Shown here in pieces: positions 46,606 to 49,582 of a stretch of 49,582 nt of DNA; the stretch's first letter is position 1; each line of letters begins with the position of its first letter. This DNA is from Paracoccaceae bacterium (GTDB lineage: Bacteria; Pseudomonadota; Alphaproteobacteria; Rhizobiales; Stappiaceae). Position numbers and translations under genes: made by a program. Under the pieces are notes generated by a model. That model did no database searches. It saw only the letters and a list, made by a program, of their open reading frames with translations, and was not told the DNA's origin. The DNA is taken from contig JABXHV010000082.1 in assembly GCA_013373445.1 (NCBI GenBank), forward strand, positions 1 to 49,582, given 5' to 3'.

Positions 46606-47535
46606 ATGCAGGACCAGTCTGTTGTCGCACGTGACAATCTCGCTGCGATTGTGATCATGTCGTCGGCGATGATCTTCGTTCCTGTAATGGACATTATTGC
46701 CAAGTATCTCTCGTCAGACTTGCCCCCGCTGGAGATCACCCTCGGACGCTTTCTGTTCCAGTTTCTAATTTGTGTGGTCCTGGCAATTGTCACCTGGGAC
46801 AAACGCGTTCTGCATTCCAAACGACCGGGTATCAACTTTTTGCGCGGAGTTCTGCTGGCTTGCGCATCTTTAGCCTTTTTCTCTTCGCTGAAGTTCATGC
46901 CGCTGGCGACTGCAATGGCCATCTTCTTTATTGAACCGATGATCCTGACACTCCTGGCTGCGCTGATCTTGAAAGAAAAGTTCGGTATCCGTCGCGTCCT
47001 GGCCATCCTTGCCGGTCTTGTCGGAGTGATGATGATCCTCAGCCCGAGCTTTGAGAACGTCGGACCGGCCGTGTTCCTCCCGATGGTGGCGGCAACTTTC
47101 TTTGCTTGCTACCTGCTGATCAACCGGCGTTATGCGGGATCAGACAGCCTGCTGACCATCCAGATCACGACCGGCTTTGCCGGAACCATCGTCTTGGGCC
47201 TGGCATTGATCGGGGGCTCGTTTTCCGGCGATGCGGATTACGCCTTCCTCATGCCGACACCAATGCAGATCCTGCTGCTTGCCATCATTGGCGCGATCTC
47301 ATTCGCCGGCCACGCGATGGTTGTCATTGCGTTTCAGAAAGCCGAAGCATCGCTTCTTGCGCCGCTAAACTATATTGAGATCGTCAGCGCGGCTATCTTG
47401 GGGCTTCTGGTGTTTGGCGATTTTCCTGACATGCAAATGTGGATCGGAATTGCGATCATCATCGCAAGCGGTCTTTACATCGCACATCGCGAGCGCGTGC
47501 GTTCAAAACGCGTTATGCCGCCCGTGATCACATAA
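46606..47535 (+). CDS. EamA-family (DMT) transporter
   Basis: A 309-residue, ten-helix drug/metabolite transporter with two EamA repeats. The first repeat runs about 10-140 (FIEPMILTLLAALILKEKFG near its end) and the second about 150-290 (FQKAEASLLAPLNYIEIVSA, then DFPDMQMWIGIAIIIASG). Substrates of such carriers include amino acids, riboflavin and other metabolites. Adjacency to ribF might suggest a flavin or related compound, but that is only position. AAGGA lies about 6 nt before ATG 46606. Its stop is 25 nt from the convergent glycosyltransferase-like gene. Confidence 0.9.
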   Translation: MQDQSVVARDNLAAIVIMSSAMIFVPVMDIIAKYLSSDLPPLEITLGRFLFQFLICVVLAIVTWDKRVLHSKRPGINFLRGVLLACASLAFFSSLKFMPLATAMAIFFIEPMILTLLAALILKEKFGIRRVLAILAGLVGVMMILSPSFENVGPAVFLPMVAATFFACYLLINRRYAGSDSLLTIQITTGFAGTIVLGLALIGGSFSGDADYAFLMPTPMQILLLAIIGAISFAGHAMVVIAFQKAEASLLAPLNYIEIVSAAILGLLVFGDFPDMQMWIGIAIIIASGLYIAHRERVRSKRVMPPVIT

Positions 47536-47560
47536 TACACCATGTAAGAGCTCTAAGTCG

Positions 47561-48766
47561 TCACACAGCCTGCGTACGCGTCTGGCTGTAGATTTGCCTC
47601 ATGCCAATCGCCATTATAATCGCAGGCGCCAATGGCCCGATTGGAACCCCCATTTGTCCCGCAACATAACGGGATGCACCGGCGATCAGGACTGCCAGAA
47701 CACCGAGACTTAGATCCCAGGGTAATAACTCACCCCTGATCTTTTGGGCATAAAGGTAGACTACACCAACTCCGATCAAGGCCAAGTCGTAGGAGAGCAA
47801 GAAGGGCGTCGCCAACAGACCTCCGCCGATCAAAACCAACGCCTTTGAGGAGAAACGGGCGGGTGAGCGCCACGCCCATAAAACAACCAATAGCACTGCA
47901 GTTGATATCGCTCCCTGGAGAGCGAAGGCCAGAGGGATACTTGCCCCGATAAGCCGAGCTCCGGCAAAAACCGAAACCAACTTGTGAAACGCTACCAAGC
48001 CGTCACTCATGGCCTCACGCGCGAACTCTCCTTGATCGAAAAACGCAAGCCAGACATCTGTGCCAAAGACCAGCCAGCTGGCTGCCGCAAACACAAGCGT
48101 TGTTAGACTAGCGGTGAGAAATGTTCTCCAGTAGCCACCTGCAATCAGGGCAAATGGGATGAGCAATCCCAGTTGCGGTTTGACAGTCAGAACCCCGATC
48201 AGGATGCCGGCAAGGACCCCTTTGTTTTCAGAAAGCGCCCAGAGCGCGCCTCCCAGAAGAGCGCTGGTCAAAAAACCATTCTGCCCATGAAAGATCGAAG
48301 CGATGCTCGTCGGTATCAGCAGAAACAAAAAAGCTCCGCGCCAGGTGCCCGCTATACGCCACGCCATTGCAGATGCAGCGATCATGCTTACCAGCTGAAA
48401 AGTGGCAAACGCCATGAAACCTGTCAGATAGCCAAGCGGAAATAATAGGAGCAAGTAGGTTGGCGGGTAGAAAAATGCGAATGGCGGCTCGCCATTCGAT
48501 GTTGCTGCCTGAAGTCTAGAAAACAGGTCGAACTGATAGGGAACTTCCGCGTTCCCCTGAACCGCCTGCTGGCTCGCAAGGGCGAAACTCACAAAGTCAT
48601 TGGCAATTGTTCCGTTTGCCGGATCGCCTAGTGTGTGGGCATGTATGAAAAGAAGATAGAAGGCAACCAGATAACCCACAGCAGCCATTACACCGGCTGG
48701 TATCAATCGGTCAGCCGTTGCCCAATGGGCGTTTTTAAGGCCGTTAAGGCCACTGGTTACATTCAC
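47561..48766 (-). CDS. GT87/DUF2029-family membrane glycosyltransferase
   Basis: From GTG 48766 it has 401 residues with about ten helices. Family signs are NDFVSFALAS near the first periplasmic loop, FAFFYPPTYLLLLFPLG, HGQNGFLTSALLGGAL and KPQLGLLIPFALIAGGYWR. GT87 enzymes use polyprenyl-phosphate sugar donors to mannosylate lipids or glycans on the outer side of the inner membrane. The acceptor here is unknown. GGGGGG lies 5 nt before GTG 48766; the longer TTG frame at 48781 includes that G-run. It is divergent from ileS. Confidence 0.85.
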   Translation of the reverse strand: MNVTSGLNGLKNAHWATADRLIPAGVMAAVGYLVAFYLLFIHAHTLGDPANGTIANDFVSFALASQQAVQGNAEVPYQFDLFSRLQAATSNGEPPFAFFYPPTYLLLLFPLGYLTGFMAFATFQLVSMIAASAMAWRIAGTWRGAFLFLLIPTSIASIFHGQNGFLTSALLGGALWALSENKGVLAGILIGVLTVKPQLGLLIPFALIAGGYWRTFLTASLTTLVFAAASWLVFGTDVWLAFFDQGEFAREAMSDGLVAFHKLVSVFAGARLIGASIPLAFALQGAISTAVLLVVLWAWRSPARFSSKALVLIGGGLLATPFLLSYDLALIGVGVVYLYAQKIRGELLPWDLSLGVLAVLIAGASRYVAGQMGVPIGPLAPAIIMAIGMRQIYSQTRTQAV

Positions 48767-49133
48767 TATCGCCCCCCACAAAATCCTCAGAGGGACGCTA
48801 GACAGAAGTGCTTACAATTCCGTTATGGCGACAAAAGTTTGCCCGTGCGCCAAGGAGCGGCCAAGTAAGACTTTTATTGCCTTAAAAGTACTGCTATGTG
48901 CTGTGCCATGACTTTGTGCCAAGATTTGCATTGGGGCGACATACGCCACCTGACGATCACGCTCATTCAAGGGCGAATTATTGGCCCGGCCCTCGGCTGA
49001 CGCTCCACGAGAAGCGCCCCTGGGACCGGGATTGCCCCCTTATGCAAAACGGTTGAAACGCCGTATCCCCATTCATGATGACGACCCAGTGCAGGAGACA
49101 TCCCTGCCAAGGGTCAACCGGACCATACGATCC
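48767..49133 (+). other. Upstream region of ileS with a possible structured leader
   Basis: 367 nt with no supported gene. Near ileS, GGTTGA (49051-49056) can pair with TCAACC (49114-49119), enclosing a 5-bp hairpin GCAGG/CCTGC (49091-49107). A structured 5' leader is possible, but no T-tract or start-site occlusion is seen, and T-box control is not expected in Alphaproteobacteria. It also contains the minus-strand promoter of the GT87 gene. Confidence 0.4.
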
Positions 49134-49582
49134 ATGACCGACACTGAAAACAACACACGCGACTATTCCGAAACGCTTAATCTGCCGCAGACCGACTATC
49201 CGATGCGCGCCGGTCTGCCAAAAAAAGAGCCTGAGATTCTGGCGCGCTGGCAGAAGACTGGCCTCTACAAGAAGCTCCGCGAAGCTGGCAAAGGCCGCAA
49301 CAAGTTCGTCCTTCACGACGGCCCTCCTTATGCAAACGGCAACATCCATATCGGTCACGCCCTGAACAAGACGCTGAAGGACATCGTGACCCGCTCGATG
49401 CAGATGACCGGTTGGGACAGCAACTATGTTCCTGGTTGGGATTGTCATGGCTTGCCAATCGAATGGAAAATCGAGGAACAGTACCGCGCCAAGGGCAAGA
49501 ACAAGGACGAGGTTCCTATCAACGAATTCCGCCAGGAATGCCGCGAATTCGCCGAGCATTGGATCGGCGTGCAGCGCGAGGA
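49134..49582 (+). CDS. ileS: Isoleucyl-tRNA synthetase, 3' partial
   Basis: Charges tRNA-Ile. Only the first 149 codons are in the window; the frame is open to the edge. The N-terminus [20 protein letters not shown] leads to the class I signature [20 protein letters not shown] (HIGH at 72-75) and [19 protein letters not shown], which are diagnostic for IleS over the other long class I enzymes. No clear Shine-Dalgarno lies before ATG 49134; the closest is CATACGATCC. In many Alphaproteobacteria ileS follows ribF, and here an EamA and a GT87 gene lie between them. Confidence 0.97.
   Translation, partial: MTDTENNTRDYSETLNLPQTDYPMRAGLPKKEPEILARWQKTGLYKKLREAGKGRNKFVLHDGPPYANGNIHIGHALNKTLKDIVTRSMQMTGWDSNYVPGWDCHGLPIEWKIEEQYRAKGKNKDEVPINEFRQECREFAEHWIGVQRE

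Overview
The window is one contiguous stretch of an alphaproteobacterial chromosome. The best fit is Hyphomicrobiales (Rhizobiales), possibly Stappiaceae. The basis is an aa3 oxidase cluster in the order ctaC-ctaD-ctaB-small ORF-ctaG-ctaE-DUF983-SURF1, IalB-family, DUF2093 and DUF6101-like proteins, a MutL with a built-in endonuclease motif, and moderate GC. There is no rRNA marker, so the family is inference. No tRNA, rRNA, CRISPR array, insertion sequence, prophage or plasmid feature was seen. Nearly all of it is housekeeping or signalling DNA.

Layout. 1-3250 (+): ispH (5' end outside the window), thrB, rnhA and a lipid-kinase-like gene, tightly coupled. 3254-9542 (-): thrC, an M16 peptidase, a GNAT and a membrane GGDEF/EAL protein, with gaps of 1-15 nt. 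9679-11902: YqgE, a DsbD-alpha-like periplasmic protein and a peroxiredoxin. 11997-18678 (-): the aa3 cytochrome oxidase and its assembly factors, including a 53-residue membrane protein at 14844-15005. 19231-23125: an IalB-family secreted protein, a KefB-type antiporter and TldD. 23479-29073: DUF2093, then (-) pmbA, a CysQ-like phosphatase, a DUF374 acyltransferase, waaA and lpxK, which together make a lipid A/Kdo block. 29413-33017: a DUF6101-like protein, ubiA, a GNAT-like protein and purD. 33224-37314: an unknown protein behind a CtrA-type site, a secreted MBL-fold protein, rsmD, a pseudouridine synthase with long disordered tails, and tadA. 37509-42637: a 1069-residue Amt-HAMP-like-PAS-GGDEF-EAL protein, convergent with mutL. 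42745-49582: a TIGR01459-type HAD, cheZ-like and cheY, ribF, an EamA transporter, a GT87-type membrane protein and the start of ileS.

How the genes work together. Threonine synthesis is split between thrB and thrC. Heme O synthase, CtaG, SURF1 and the small proteins all serve assembly of one oxidase. WaaA and LpxK build Kdo-lipid A. TldD and PmbA, whose products form one protease in studied bacteria, lie about 4.6 kb apart on the same strand.

The most unusual item is the Amt fusion at 37509-40718. It keeps the ammonium-channel histidines, a plausible cyclase site with an I-site, and a complete EAL catalytic set in one polypeptide, with no glnK beside it. It is the best candidate here for a poorly described ammonium-to-c-di-GMP signalling protein. 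Several start codons were moved from the longest ORF to GTG, TTG or internal ATG codons where a Shine-Dalgarno sequence or family length decided it.
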